64,000 nt of DNA from Ensifer adhaerens (GTDB lineage: Bacteria; Pseudomonadota; Alphaproteobacteria; Rhizobiales; Rhizobiaceae): assembly GCF_020035535.1 (NCBI RefSeq), contig NZ_CP083350.1:1932501-1996500 (forward strand), in the 5' to 3' direction. The notes beneath the pieces are model-generated. The model was not told the origin of the DNA. It saw nothing but the letters and a program-made list of their open reading frames with translations, and ran no database searches. The position numbers and the translations under genes were made by a program. Position 1 is the stretch's first letter. Each line of letters begins with the position of its first letter. Below, piece after piece: positions 1-8,033 of this stretch.

Positions 1-559
1 CGACGTGCAGTTCAATGATGAAATGGTCGATCTAATAGGCAGCAGGTTCGATCTCGCGCTGCGCATTTCGAGTTTGGAAAGCTCCAGCCTTCTGGCGCGG
101 CGCCTATGTCCTGTAAGCGTTCTGTTGGTGGGCGCCCCCGCATATTTCGAACGTCACGGGCGGCCGGAGCATCCACGCGAGTTAGCGAACCATCGCACAC
201 TGCAGTACAGTAACTCATGCAGCGGCGAAAACTGGCGCTTTCACCATGCCCGGCATGGAGAATTCACCCAAGCCGTGCGCGCCCAGTTGCATGCGAATAA
301 TGCCGACGCGCTTATGCCCGCGCTGTTAGCTGGACGGGGGCTGGCATTGCAGGCGGAGTTCCTAGTGTGGGAGGAATTGCAGAAAGGGCGGCTTGAGGTG
401 GTCATGCAAGACTGGCAGGCCGAACCGGTCGCGCTTCACATTGTGACCCCGCCTGGGCGAAGGCGTCCGGCCCGAGTGCAGGCGCTGATCAGCTATCTGG
501 CCGAGCGCATGGCAAAGCAGCCCTGGGCACAGAAAAACGAGAACGACAGCCGTCTGTAG
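1..559 (+). CDS. LysR-family transcriptional regulator, C-terminal part (cut by window edge)
   Basis: The open frame runs in from before base 1 and stops with TAG at 557-559, so only the effector-binding domain is present. It contains LysR-typical stretches: VDLIGSRFDLALRI near the start, a GAPAYFERHGRP hinge-side segment, and a C-terminal RVQALISYLAERM helix. The DNA-binding helix-turn-helix lies outside the window. LysR proteins normally sense a small ligand and regulate an adjacent gene; the isochorismatase-family gene 280 bp downstream on the same strand is the obvious neighbour, but nothing here proves control. Confidence 0.85.
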   Translation, partial: DVQFNDEMVDLIGSRFDLALRISSLESSSLLARRLCPVSVLLVGAPAYFERHGRPEHPRELANHRTLQYSNSCSGENWRFHHARHGEFTQAVRAQLHANNADALMPALLAGRGLALQAEFLVWEELQKGRLEVVMQDWQAEPVALHIVTPPGRRRPARVQALISYLAERMAKQPWAQKNENDSRL

Positions 560-839
560 CTCTGTGCCGACTAGTTGACGGAACGGTGCAGCCCCTCTTG
601 GGACACGAACCCCGAGTGGTCCTCACCGCTTTTTCAGGCGCGGATCCCGCGGCATAAAAAATGGAAAGAATGTCATTCCATTATTTCCATTCTCAATGCG
701 ATGGACGCTTCCTAGATTAATCTCACCATCAGAGTTCAGCGCCTCCCACGTCGACGCTCCGATGGTTTTGAAAGCTCGCTCCCAACGGGCTCCAGGTTGG
801 CATGTTGCGATCACTGCCATTCCTTAGAAGGAGATTAAG

Positions 840-1550
840 ATGAAGAAGTTCGTGCAACTGCTGACCGCTCTGGTGGTCGGTTTGTCCTCTGTACCAGCGC
901 TTGCCGCGGGCGCCAGCCCCAAGCTGCTGACCCCGGAAAATTCTGCAGTCATCCTGATCGACCACCAGCCGCAGATGTACTTCGGCGTGGAAAGTCACGA
1001 CCGGCATGATGTGATGAATAGCGTGGCTGCGTTGGCTGAAACCGCCAAGGCATTCAACGTTCCGACTGTTTTGACCTCGATCACTGCCGCCGGCTTTGCC
1101 GGCCCTCTGGATCCGAGCATCACCAAGACCTTCCCGGATACGCCCATCATCGACAGAACCATCATGAATGCGTGGGAAGACCCGAACCTGGTCAAAGCGG
1201 TGGAGAAGACCGGCCGCAAGAAGCTGGTGATGGCCGGCCTGTGGACCGAAGTATGTTTGACGCTGCCGGTGTTGAGCGCACTTGACGAAGGCTACGAGGT
1301 TTACATCGTGGTGGATGCTTCCGGCGGTTCGAGCAAGGAAGCTCATGACGCTGCTGTGCAGCGCATGGTGCAAGCGGGTGCACAGCCGGTGACCTGGATG
1401 CAGGTGCTGTACGAATACCAGCGCGACTGGGCACGCCGGGATACCTACGAAGCCGTGACCAAAATCGCCCAGGAGCATGGCGGCGCACATGGATTGGGCA
1501 TCTTCTACGCCAAGTCCATGTTCGGTGCTCAGGAAGGCCAGAAGAAGTAA
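840..1550 (+). CDS. Exported isochorismatase-family (YcaC-like) hydrolase
   Basis: This 236-residue protein starts at an ATG preceded by AAGGAG at 827-832. Residues 1-22 form a signal peptide (KK, hydrophobic core, then ALAAG), so it is probably periplasmic, which is unusual because most cysteine hydrolases of this family are cytoplasmic. The isochorismatase fold shows the catalytic Asp in ILIDHQPQM (D41) and the nucleophile Cys in GLWTEVC (C139). The substrate is unknown; relatives hydrolyse amides or are uncharacterised. A homologue without signal peptide lies at 59667-60299. A strong terminator follows, so the gene is probably monocistronic. Confidence 0.85.
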   Translation: MKKFVQLLTALVVGLSSVPALAAGASPKLLTPENSAVILIDHQPQMYFGVESHDRHDVMNSVAALAETAKAFNVPTVLTSITAAGFAGPLDPSITKTFPDTPIIDRTIMNAWEDPNLVKAVEKTGRKKLVMAGLWTEVCLTLPVLSALDEGYEVYIVVDASGGSSKEAHDAAVQRMVQAGAQPVTWMQVLYEYQRDWARRDTYEAVTKIAQEHGGAHGLGIFYAKSMFGAQEGQKK

Positions 1551-1588
1551 GGCTGTTCGGCGATCCCATCGCTGAAAGCCGACGCTAC

Positions 1589-1625
1589 GAACCGGGAGCA
1601 AGAGAGCTTGCTCCCGGTTCTTTCT
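1589..1625 (+). terminator. Rho-independent terminator of the isochorismatase-family gene
   Basis: A perfect 14-bp stem (GAACCGGGAGCAAG at 1589-1602 paired with 1607-1620) closes on an AGAG loop and is followed by TTTCT. It begins 39 bp after the stop codon. Confidence 0.85.
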
Positions 1626-1796
1626 GGGTCGGAGTCCTGTTCGGGCGGCCAGCCAGACCAACAGGATCGCTCGACCCCGGTGGGCTATAGTTGGCCCGGG
1701 TCAGCGCTGAACAGCCGCAGTCTGGTAAGTCGCAAATGGCTGATCGATTGGAAGGCGCGAAGTCGTCGTGATTTCCTCACCTACTGCGCAGTTGCT

Positions 1797-2375
1797 TCAA
1801 CGCACGAGGCGGATGATGTTTCCGTCGTCAGCGCGATCATCATTGGCGCTCATCTGCAGCGCCCAGCCGATCGGTGGATCGATAGCCCACTCGTTGCGAG
1901 CAGGATTATAGAGGCCGGGGATCGGAAAAAATTCGTCGATGGCGAGAAAGTCGCGGACATTCAGGGTTGCAATTGGAATTCGGTGGGTGATGGAGACCGC
2001 GGCGATCATTGGGTCGCACCCGAACTTTAAGCGCTTCCGCTTGTTGTCGGGTGTGAGGTCCGGGCACCAGAAGTGTTTCATCGGCGGGCACGCGGCCATT
2101 CGGGCGTAAAGGCGCGCGACCTCGATCGTGATTTCTGGGTAGTGAAAGTCGGATGCCAACACTTCGTCCAGCCAGGCGAGGAGCCTAAGTGCCCTGGCAG
2201 GGTCATCAGGCTGTTTGAGGCGAATCCCGTACTCTGCCTCGAAAACCACGGGGAAGGGCAAGGCGATCGTGCCGGCGCCTAAGCGTTCGAACCAGTCGGC
2301 GACCTCTTGGAGAGGCCGGGGCTTTTGGGCTTCGCTAATCAAATTGGTGTCTAGCAGGATACGGTCTTGCAACAT
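1797..2375 (-). CDS. vapC: PIN-domain toxin, VapC/FitB type
   Basis: The 192-residue frame has the PIN nuclease layout: LLDTN near the N-terminus (D9), an acidic residue in FEAEYG (E46), CDPMIAA (D121) and NVRDF (D142). These acidic residues bind the divalent metal in this family of ribonucleases. An in-frame GTG nine bases upstream exists, but AAGG lies 10 nt before the ATG at 2375 and almost touches the GTG, so the ATG is preferred. The protein is long for VapC (usually about 130-145 residues), with an extended C-terminal tail. Its likely antitoxin is on the opposite strand, starting 117 bp away, which is not the usual antitoxin-toxin operon order. Confidence 0.8.
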   Translation of the reverse strand: MLQDRILLDTNLISEAQKPRPLQEVADWFERLGAGTIALPFPVVFEAEYGIRLKQPDDPARALRLLAWLDEVLASDFHYPEITIEVARLYARMAACPPMKHFWCPDLTPDNKRKRLKFGCDPMIAAVSITHRIPIATLNVRDFLAIDEFFPIPGLYNPARNEWAIDPPIGWALQMSANDDRADDGNIIRLVR

Positions 2376-2430
2376 CGGCAGCACACCTTCCGAACGTGGC
2401 GCGATTCACCAAACAGCCTCATTGAAGGTT

Positions 2431-2481
2431 TCGCCAAGTGGGTAAACAAAGCTATAATGGATTCGGAACTGGGTTTCGGAG
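2431..2481 (+). promoter_or_regulatory. Promoter and ribosome site of the Phd-like antitoxin
   Basis: A perfect TATAAT lies at 2453-2458 with a weak -35 (TCGCCA, 2431-2436, 16-bp spacer). GGAG at 2478-2481 lies 10 nt before the GTG at 2492. The TATAAT sits downstream of the alternative GTG at 2438, so the longer 81-residue reading would not be translated from this promoter. Confidence 0.5.
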
Positions 2482-2491
2482 CGCTGCTAAC

Positions 2492-2683
2492 GTGAAGGCA
2501 AGTGAACAAAGCTGGACGGAAGCGGAGGCGCGAAAGCGTTTTTCCGAGCTCCTTGAAGCGGCAAAAGACTCGGGCCCCCAATATGTTAAGGCGAGCGGCG
2601 GGCGCTTCGTTGTGAAGTATGAAGAAGATGTTTCACGCGTGTCGGCCGGACGGCTACTGGGCAAAGGCGTCCCGGAGGAATAG
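2492..2683 (+). CDS. Phd/YefM-like antitoxin
   Basis: This is a 63-residue acidic-basic small protein. WTEAEARKRFSELLEAA followed by GPQYVKASGGRFVV matches the N-terminal DNA-binding fold of Phd/YefM antitoxins, and the tail GRLLGKGVPEE resembles their toxin-contacting C-terminus. The GTG start at 2492 is chosen over GTG 2438 because promoter and Shine-Dalgarno fit only the shorter form. It is divergent from the PIN toxin, so both could be controlled from the shared 116-bp spacer. Pairing with the toxin is inferred from proximity only. Confidence 0.65.
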   Translation: MKASEQSWTEAEARKRFSELLEAAKDSGPQYVKASGGRFVVKYEEDVSRVSAGRLLGKGVPEE

Positions 2684-2842
2684 GCGAAAGACGCCGGCTC
2701 CCTTTTAAGGATTCGTTTACCTTAAAAACGAGAAAAGGATAGAGCCGCGCGTTGCAAGGACTGTTGCAGCGCCTCTTTGGCCAGCCTTGGATCAACGCTC
2801 CTCAAAGCACAAAGGAACTCTTCAGCGGCCAACAATAAGCGC

Positions 2843-3172
2843 TTAAGAAGGAACATTCATGATACGGAGCAGCTGCCGCTTCCTGTCGCGATGAGATAGC
2901 CCTACCTGAGCTTCCTTGATGGCCGCGAGAAGTACCCGTTCGACTTCGGCATCCGCCTCGTCAGGATCTGGAAAGTGTAGGCTTGCCGAAGCTCGGAGCA
3001 TCGCTATCAACTTGCGCTCGCGGTGTTCGCGTATGTCCATGAAAGCCGAACGCGTGGAAGGCTGTCTGGTTCCGCCTGAGCGCTCGCCACCTTTCATGCG
3101 TGCGAGTGCCGGGTGCAGCGGAGGAGTGGGGCGACTTTTCGTCTGAGACAACGGGCCGTCGCGCTCGATCAT
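2843..3172 (-). CDS. Hypothetical small protein
   Basis: I do not recognise this protein. It would be 109 residues from the ATG at 3172. The C-terminal 65 residues (from MDIREHRERK) look most protein-like: charged, helical, with a DPDEADAEVERVLLAAIKEA stretch and a basic tail. The first 44 residues are Pro/Arg/Ser-rich and the start is uncertain; a TTG at 3247 or ATG at 3043 are alternatives. It lies 87 bp after the chemoreceptor stop on the same strand, so it may be transcribed with it. Confidence 0.4.
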   Translation of the reverse strand: MIERDGPLSQTKSRPTPPLHPALARMKGGERSGGTRQPSTRSAFMDIREHRERKLIAMLRASASLHFPDPDEADAEVERVLLAAIKEAQVGLSHRDRKRQLLRIMNVPS

Positions 3173-3259
3173 GATCTGACATCCGCCGCGGCCTGCATGT
3201 GATATTTCACAATGTGGCGCGCGGCGGGTGAATGTAGTCACGGCCAAGCTGCAAAAACC

Positions 3260-5269
3260 TCAAAACTCTTCCCAGTCGTTTTTCATATCGAGTGCGGCAT
3301 TGCCAGCCGATGCGAAACTGCGCAACGACTTCTGCGGCGGCCTTGCTTCAGTCTTTGAGGGAGCCCGGGCCGTACCCGGATGCAGATTGCTGGCACCTTC
3401 GAGTTTGAACTGGCTGACAAGTTCTCTGAGGCGCACCGCTTCGTTGGCGAGCGTGTTGGAGGCTGCGTTCGACTCTTCAACCATCGCGGCATTCTGCTGC
3501 GTCGTCTGGTCCATGGCGTTGACGGCCGTGTTCACTTCCGCAAGCCCGACGGACTGTTCCTTTGCCGAGGTCGCGATAGATTCCATGTGCGCATTGATCT
3601 CGACGATGAAATCGCTGATCGTCTTCAGCGCCGACCCGGCGTTACGCACGAGTTTCACTCCGTTTTCGACCTCGGCTGACGAGTTGTGGATCAGGCCCTT
3701 GATCTCCTTTGCTGCCTGGGCGGAGCGCTGGGCAAGCTCTCGCACCTCTTGTGCGACGACGGCAAAGCCCTTCCCAGCCTCGCCTGCGCGGGCTGCTTCA
3801 ACGCCTGCATTGAGGGCAAGCAGGTTCGTCTGGAAGGCGATCTCGTCGATCACGCCGATGATGTTGGAGATCTGCTGTGAGCTTTCCTCGATCTTGCGCA
3901 TGGCCTCTTCGGCGTGGGAGACGACCTGAGCGGATTCCGCGGCCGAATGGTTGGCGCGGCTGGCGACGTCTTTCGCTTCCTCGGTACGTTTGAAGGAATT
4001 GGCGACGTTGACAGTGATCTGATCGAGCGCCGCTGCTGTTTCCTCAAGCGACGCCGCCTGGTGTTCGGTGCGCTTGGAGAGGTCATCTGTACCGGCAGCG
4101 ATCTCACGAGTTCCGGTGTCGAGGGTTGAGATCGAGCCGGAGATCTCGGAAAGCGTCGAGCCGAGCTGCGCTACGGACTGGTTGAAATCTTGACGCAGCG
4201 CCTCGAAGTCCTGTGCGAAGGCGCTGTTGAGCTGAAAGGCGAGGTCTCCGGAAGCCAGTCGCTTCAGGCCAGCTGCAAGCCCGGATGTTGCGACACGCAA
4301 CCGCTCGGCCGCATCGGCCTCGGCCTTCTCCTGCAGGGCGACGCGCTCGACTTCGGCGCGCTCGCGGTTTTCCGCCGCCTCCTGCTCCAGGCGCCGGTTG
4401 GCGATCGCGCCCTGGCGGAAGATTTCGAGAGCCTTACCCATGTCGCCGATTTCGTCATTGTTTGCGGCGAGCTCGATCTGAGTCTCCAGTTGTCCGTCGG
4501 CAACGCGACCCATCGAACTGCCGAGCTTGTACATGCCGCCGAGGATGCGCTTGAAGGTGACGAAACCGACGACGGCCAGCATGAGCGCCAGCGCGGACAT
4601 GGCGACGATGATAAGTACCCAATAATATGACGCGCGGATGTTTGCTTCGTTGACGGCGCCTTGCGTCCGGCTTTCGAGCTTCACGTAGAAATCATCGACC
4701 GGCTTCAAGACCTGGGCTTTGATCTTGTGGTAATCGGGCGAGTTCAGCATTTGCGAGGCTTTAGCTTTGACGTTGGGGCCGAGGCTGGCGGCATTGTCCA
4801 CCAGTTCTATGGCCTGTGTCTCAAGGCTGATCAGCGCGTCCGAGCGCTTTCCTGCTTCATCGAGAAGGGCAAACTCCTCATCTGTGAAACCCGCCTGCTT
4901 CATCAGATCGTGCATGGAAATGGTGGCCCCGTCGGGGCGAGGTTTTGCTTCTCCGCCGGCGACAAAATCCCAGTAGATGCGGTGATAGTCCTCCGGCCGC
5001 GCGCGCGTGCCGTTATTGATTTCGACCACGGCGTAGTACTGGTCTCTGAAGGATGGATCGCCCGTCTGAGCATATGTGCGCACGAGGCGGGTCAGATCGT
5101 CGGACGATTGGCGAAAATTATCTGCGAGCACGTAGGAACGGGACTTCTGATCGTATGCGCCCGTGACGTCGGCGGCTGCGTCCGCATAGCCCCAAAGACT
5201 GGCGACTAGGCCAGCAATGGCGACGCCAGTGGCCGACGCCAGAATCATGAATTGGCTCTTAATCCGCAT
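3260..5269 (-). CDS. Methyl-accepting chemotaxis protein
   Basis: This is a 669-residue transmembrane chemoreceptor. A first membrane segment lies at about residues 8-28, a periplasmic ligand-binding region at about 30-215, a second membrane segment at about 216-239, HAMP-like segments with a charged coiled coil to about 380, and then the cytoplasmic signalling hairpin. The tip carries EIAFQTNLLALNAGVEAARA, the CheA/CheW-contact motif. The protein ends in NDWEEF, a C-terminal pentapeptide like the CheR-docking tails of rhizobial receptors. The ligand is unknown. It sits alone, with no che genes nearby, so it would work with a chemotaxis system encoded elsewhere. Confidence 0.95.
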   Translation of the reverse strand: MRIKSQFMILASATGVAIAGLVASLWGYADAAADVTGAYDQKSRSYVLADNFRQSSDDLTRLVRTYAQTGDPSFRDQYYAVVEINNGTRARPEDYHRIYWDFVAGGEAKPRPDGATISMHDLMKQAGFTDEEFALLDEAGKRSDALISLETQAIELVDNAASLGPNVKAKASQMLNSPDYHKIKAQVLKPVDDFYVKLESRTQGAVNEANIRASYYWVLIIVAMSALALMLAVVGFVTFKRILGGMYKLGSSMGRVADGQLETQIELAANNDEIGDMGKALEIFRQGAIANRRLEQEAAENRERAEVERVALQEKAEADAAERLRVATSGLAAGLKRLASGDLAFQLNSAFAQDFEALRQDFNQSVAQLGSTLSEISGSISTLDTGTREIAAGTDDLSKRTEHQAASLEETAAALDQITVNVANSFKRTEEAKDVASRANHSAAESAQVVSHAEEAMRKIEESSQQISNIIGVIDEIAFQTNLLALNAGVEAARAGEAGKGFAVVAQEVRELAQRSAQAAKEIKGLIHNSSAEVENGVKLVRNAGSALKTISDFIVEINAHMESIATSAKEQSVGLAEVNTAVNAMDQTTQQNAAMVEESNAASNTLANEAVRLRELVSQFKLEGASNLHPGTARAPSKTEARPPQKSLRSFASAGNAALDMKNDWEEF

Positions 5270-5899
5270 ATGAACATTTCCAGACGAGGGCGTTTCGCTT
5301 CTGGTGCGCCGAACTCATTTCTGCCGCCAGGTGGTAACGCCTCACGCGAGAGGAGGTTCTCCGACGAGCATTGTCGGGTAATATAACGATTAGAATAAAA
5401 TCGTTATCGAACTACGAATTTTTCAATCGTTGATTTTCGCTGGAAAATAATATTACAAATACGAGAGAGTTGCTTAGCGTGGCTCGATTTATAACAGAAG
5501 TTATTACAAGACTTCGCGCGAAGACACCAGATCTTCGTTAACACTGTCATCTCTCTGCCCAGGTCTCCCCGACGGGATCGAATACGCGTGGTATCTGGGT
5601 GCGCCTGCGGCCCGTGCGGGGTTTCAGAGTGCCAACCGCAAACTCGCTTGCAAGCGGATCAACTGATTTATGCACCATCATAATCGGTGAGTCAACATCT
5701 TCCACGCCCAGGTGGGTGGACTGGAGCTAACACCCGTTGTCCAGATAACCAGAAGGGGTTCTACGTAGTCCGGGCACGGCGGATCTCCTCGTGGAGATTT
5801 GCGCTTTGCCACGCCTGGCCAATCAGCCTTGACAACAAGAGGCTTGCGTGAGCACCATTATAACAGGTGCACATTAGTTGGTTGAAAACGAGGTTGGAT
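5270..5899. other. Intergenic region with an AT-rich inverted repeat
   Basis: No gene is supported in these 630 bp. An AT-rich stretch upstream of the chemoreceptor contains the inverted repeat ATAACGAT (5383-5390) / ATCGTTAT (5400-5407), which may be an operator or a hairpin in the chemoreceptor leader. Confidence 0.4.
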
Positions 5900-6232
5900 A
5901 TGAGCGAATTTGTGGTGGTGGTCTCAAACCACGTCAAACCCGGACACGAGAAAGAGTACGTCGAGCTGGTGACCCCTGTGCTCGACGCGATGCGACACGA
6001 AAAGACATTCGTCAACACAGTGCTCAATCGGGATCCAGAGGATCCGACGCGGTTCATGCTTTATGAGACATGGTCCGACAAGGCTGATTTCCTGGAGGTT
6101 CAGATGTCACGGGAATATCGCAAGACTTATGAGGCCCGCTTGCCGGAAATTCTACGTGCTCCCAGGAGAATGGAGTACTGGGAGCCACTGCGGGAAGACT
6201 TCGCATTTTTCTCCAGCAAAACAACGTCTTAG
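5900..6232 (+). CDS. Antibiotic biosynthesis monooxygenase-fold (ABM) protein
   Basis: This is a 110-residue protein. The start is the ATG at 5900 with GAGG at 5890-5893; an upstream GTG at 5867 lacks a ribosome site. The sequence shows the ABM ferredoxin-like pattern: VVVVSNHVKPGHEKEYVEL (first strand and helix), then TFVNTVLNRDPEDPTRFMLY and ETWSDKADFLEV. Such proteins form dimers that act on small aromatic or quinone-like compounds, or as oxidative-stress proteins, without a bound metal. No operon partner is evident; a hairpin follows. Confidence 0.75.
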   Translation: MSEFVVVVSNHVKPGHEKEYVELVTPVLDAMRHEKTFVNTVLNRDPEDPTRFMLYETWSDKADFLEVQMSREYRKTYEARLPEILRAPRRMEYWEPLREDFAFFSSKTTS

Positions 6233-6263
6233 AGATCTGAATTCCCGAGTTTGAATACGAGCG

Positions 6264-6292
6264 CGTCCGACAACTGAGTTGTCGGACGTTAT
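6264..6292 (+). terminator. Hairpin terminator after the ABM gene
   Basis: CGTCCGACAAC (6264-6274) pairs with GTTGTCGGACG (6278-6288), giving an 11-bp stem with a TGA loop followed by TTATC. The U-tract is short, so termination may be partial. Confidence 0.6.
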
Positions 6293-6792
6293 CAAGATGC
6301 GATCATAGAAAACACCAGCAGGGCAGTCAGGCCAATTGTTGACAAGGTCGGGACTCGTTCAATTCCCGTACCCCACCACGCCATTATCGCAGCTCTCGAA
6401 GCAGGCTTCGATCGCCAAGGCAGTAATGTCGAAGTATATTCGGCTGTTTGGATGCTGCCGGAACGGTCGTATTCGTGACGAACACGTCTCCTTTGAAGGG
6501 GGCGCCGCATCGAATTTCGGACCTGCGGCTGGCGATTGCAGACCATTTCCGCTTCGATTTGTCGCCGAACCAGCTTCCAGGCTGCCGGGGGTCGTCGCAG
6601 ACCGTTACGGACTGCGACGGCGACGCTGCGACCGAGGCGGCATCCAGATGGCACGTCCATCCTCTGCGGATGTGCCGTGGCCCGGTGCTCCGCCGCCATC
6701 CCTAGCCTCGTTCTGCCGCTTCAGTCTCCGTGAAACGTGCCCGACAAATTCCTTGCAGGTATTGAAGGGGCGACATCCACGAAAAGCCAAAA
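6293..6792. other. Non-coding or decayed stretch
   Basis: Several overlapping open frames exist here, but none has a convincing ribosome site or recognisable protein pattern. I see no gene. Confidence 0.4.
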
Positions 6793-7512
6793 CTACTGTG
6801 CTGTATACCCGCCATCCACAATGAGCGAAGTACCCGTTATGAAGCTGGCTTCATCACTTGCGAGGAACAGTGCTCCGTTCGCAATCTCGCGTGGGTCACA
6901 ACCCCTGCCAAGTGGTGTCATGGCCACGACGCGTTGAGTGATCTCGGCTGCCTGAGCTGCTACCATTTCAGTTAGCGTAAGCCCCGGGTGGAGAGAATTG
7001 ACGCGAATTCGATCCTTGGCGAAACTCACTGCAGCGCAGCGCGACATGTTCACGACGGCAGCCTTGGAAGCGTGGTAGGCGATAGCACTTGGAACGGCGA
7101 CCAATCCCCAGATCGATGAGACGTTGACGATTGATCCGGAGCCGTTCTCCCGCATCGCTGGAACCACTTCTCGCATGCCCAGCCACACAGCGGTTTGATT
7201 GACATCGATCTCCCGCTGCCAGGATTCAAGCGTTTCCGATTCTACCGTGTTGTGGCTTATCATCCCCGCATTGTTGACGAGGATATCGATCCTGCCGAAG
7301 GGCGCTAGAGTTTGAGAGACGAGCGTCCGCCAGGAAGCCTGATTACTGACATCGTGGCGCTGCGAGACTATGCCGTCGCCATTCATCTTCTCCTCGGCGA
7401 TCAAATCAGCAGAAATGACAACGGCGCCCTCTTCGACAAATCGTTCTGCAATGGCGCTCCCAATGCCGCGGGTACCGCCTGTGACAATTGCGACCTTGTT
7501 GGCGAGCCTCAT
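6793..7512 (-). CDS. Short-chain dehydrogenase/reductase (SDR)
   Basis: This is a 239-residue classical SDR. The start at ATG 7512 is preceded by AGGAGCG. The NAD(P)-binding motif is TGGTRGIG (residues 11-18), followed by the structural NNAG and the catalytic YHASK with an upstream Ser in NVSSIWG. Classical SDRs of this length oxidise secondary alcohols of sugars, cyclitols or hydroxy acids. It is the last gene of the leftward transporter operon, starting one base after the YciI-like gene ends, so it probably acts on the imported compound. It is related to the SDR at 14314-15030. Confidence 0.9.
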   Translation of the reverse strand: MRLANKVAIVTGGTRGIGSAIAERFVEEGAVVISADLIAEEKMNGDGIVSQRHDVSNQASWRTLVSQTLAPFGRIDILVNNAGMISHNTVESETLESWQREIDVNQTAVWLGMREVVPAMRENGSGSIVNVSSIWGLVAVPSAIAYHASKAAVVNMSRCAAVSFAKDRIRVNSLHPGLTLTEMVAAQAAEITQRVVAMTPLGRGCDPREIANGALFLASDEASFITGTSLIVDGGYTAQ

Positions 7513-7513
7513 A

Positions 7514-7855
7514 TCATGGCGCTCCTGCCGAAAATGCATCGCTGAAGAAGTAATCCATCAGTCGGCCTTTTGCTGGATCCGGGTTGAGTTCAAACTCGAA
7601 GATCCAGTAGGAGGAGCACCCGTGCACTTGGAACGGATCAGTGCCGAGAATTTCCAGCATTTCGTTCCGGTCGCGCGCCGCCATCAGGTTTACGCCACCG
7701 GTGCCCGACACTTGCCTGCCGGTCGCGATAGTGCGCCCAGCACGATCTTGTTCTTGCAGCCATTCCATGTGTGCGGGAAGGTGAGCGTCCACCTCGCTCA
7801 GGGGCTTCATGTACTGGCTAATGCAGACGAAAATGTTGTCTCCAGGACTCGGCAT
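7514..7855 (-). CDS. YciI-like protein
   Basis: This 113-residue protein has the YCII pattern: a start like FVCISQYMKPLSEVDAHLPAH with the conserved Asp-His pair, then a GTGGVNLMAA strand and a DPFQVHG turn. AGGAGAGACCA precedes the ATG at 7855. YciI-fold proteins are small ferredoxin-like enzymes; some dehydrochlorinate or process muconolactone-like compounds, but most are of unknown function. It lies between the substrate-binding protein gene (with a hairpin in the gap) and an SDR. The context suggests a lactone- or enol-processing step in the same pathway, which is inference. Confidence 0.75.
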   Translation of the reverse strand: MPSPGDNIFVCISQYMKPLSEVDAHLPAHMEWLQEQDRAGRTIATGRQVSGTGGVNLMAARDRNEMLEILGTDPFQVHGCSSYWIFEFELNPDPAKGRLMDYFFSDAFSAGAP

Positions 7856-7989
7856 TGGTCTCTCCTGCGGGTTCGTTGCTAATAGGTCGGGGAAGGGGCG
7901 CGCTCAACGAACCAACGGGCCTTGAATGAAGCTCGTGTCGCTCGGCAAGGAAGGGGCCACCCCACCCTCTCGTGCTATATTATGGGCAA

Positions 7990-8021
7990 CAGGGCCCAAA
8001 ACCTGTTCGGTTCGGGCCCTG
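7990..8021 (-). terminator. Intercistronic hairpin after the substrate-binding protein gene
   Basis: CAGGGCCC (7990-7997) pairs with GGGCCCTG (8014-8021) around a 16-nt loop, starting 13 bp after the binding-protein stop codon. There is no U-run on the minus strand, so it may stabilise the upstream message or attenuate transcription into the last two genes. Confidence 0.5.
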
Positions 8022-8033
8022 CTTCTTCAAAGG

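Noticed and set aside
729..1661. Long open frame antisense to the isochorismatase-family gene
   Set aside because: It mirrors a well-supported gene with a ribosome site, signal peptide and catalytic motifs; its own protein is low-complexity and unrecognisable.
1608..2282. Open frames on the plus strand across the PIN-toxin gene
   Set aside because: They are shadows of the toxin frame, whose acidic motifs are clear.
2438..2491. Longer N-terminus of the Phd-like antitoxin from GTG 2438
   Set aside because: The TATAAT promoter lies inside this segment, and a Shine-Dalgarno fits the GTG at 2492.
6293..6792. Possible genes in the gap before the SDR
   Set aside because: Open frames in several directions are mutually overlapping and none has a start signal or recognisable domain.
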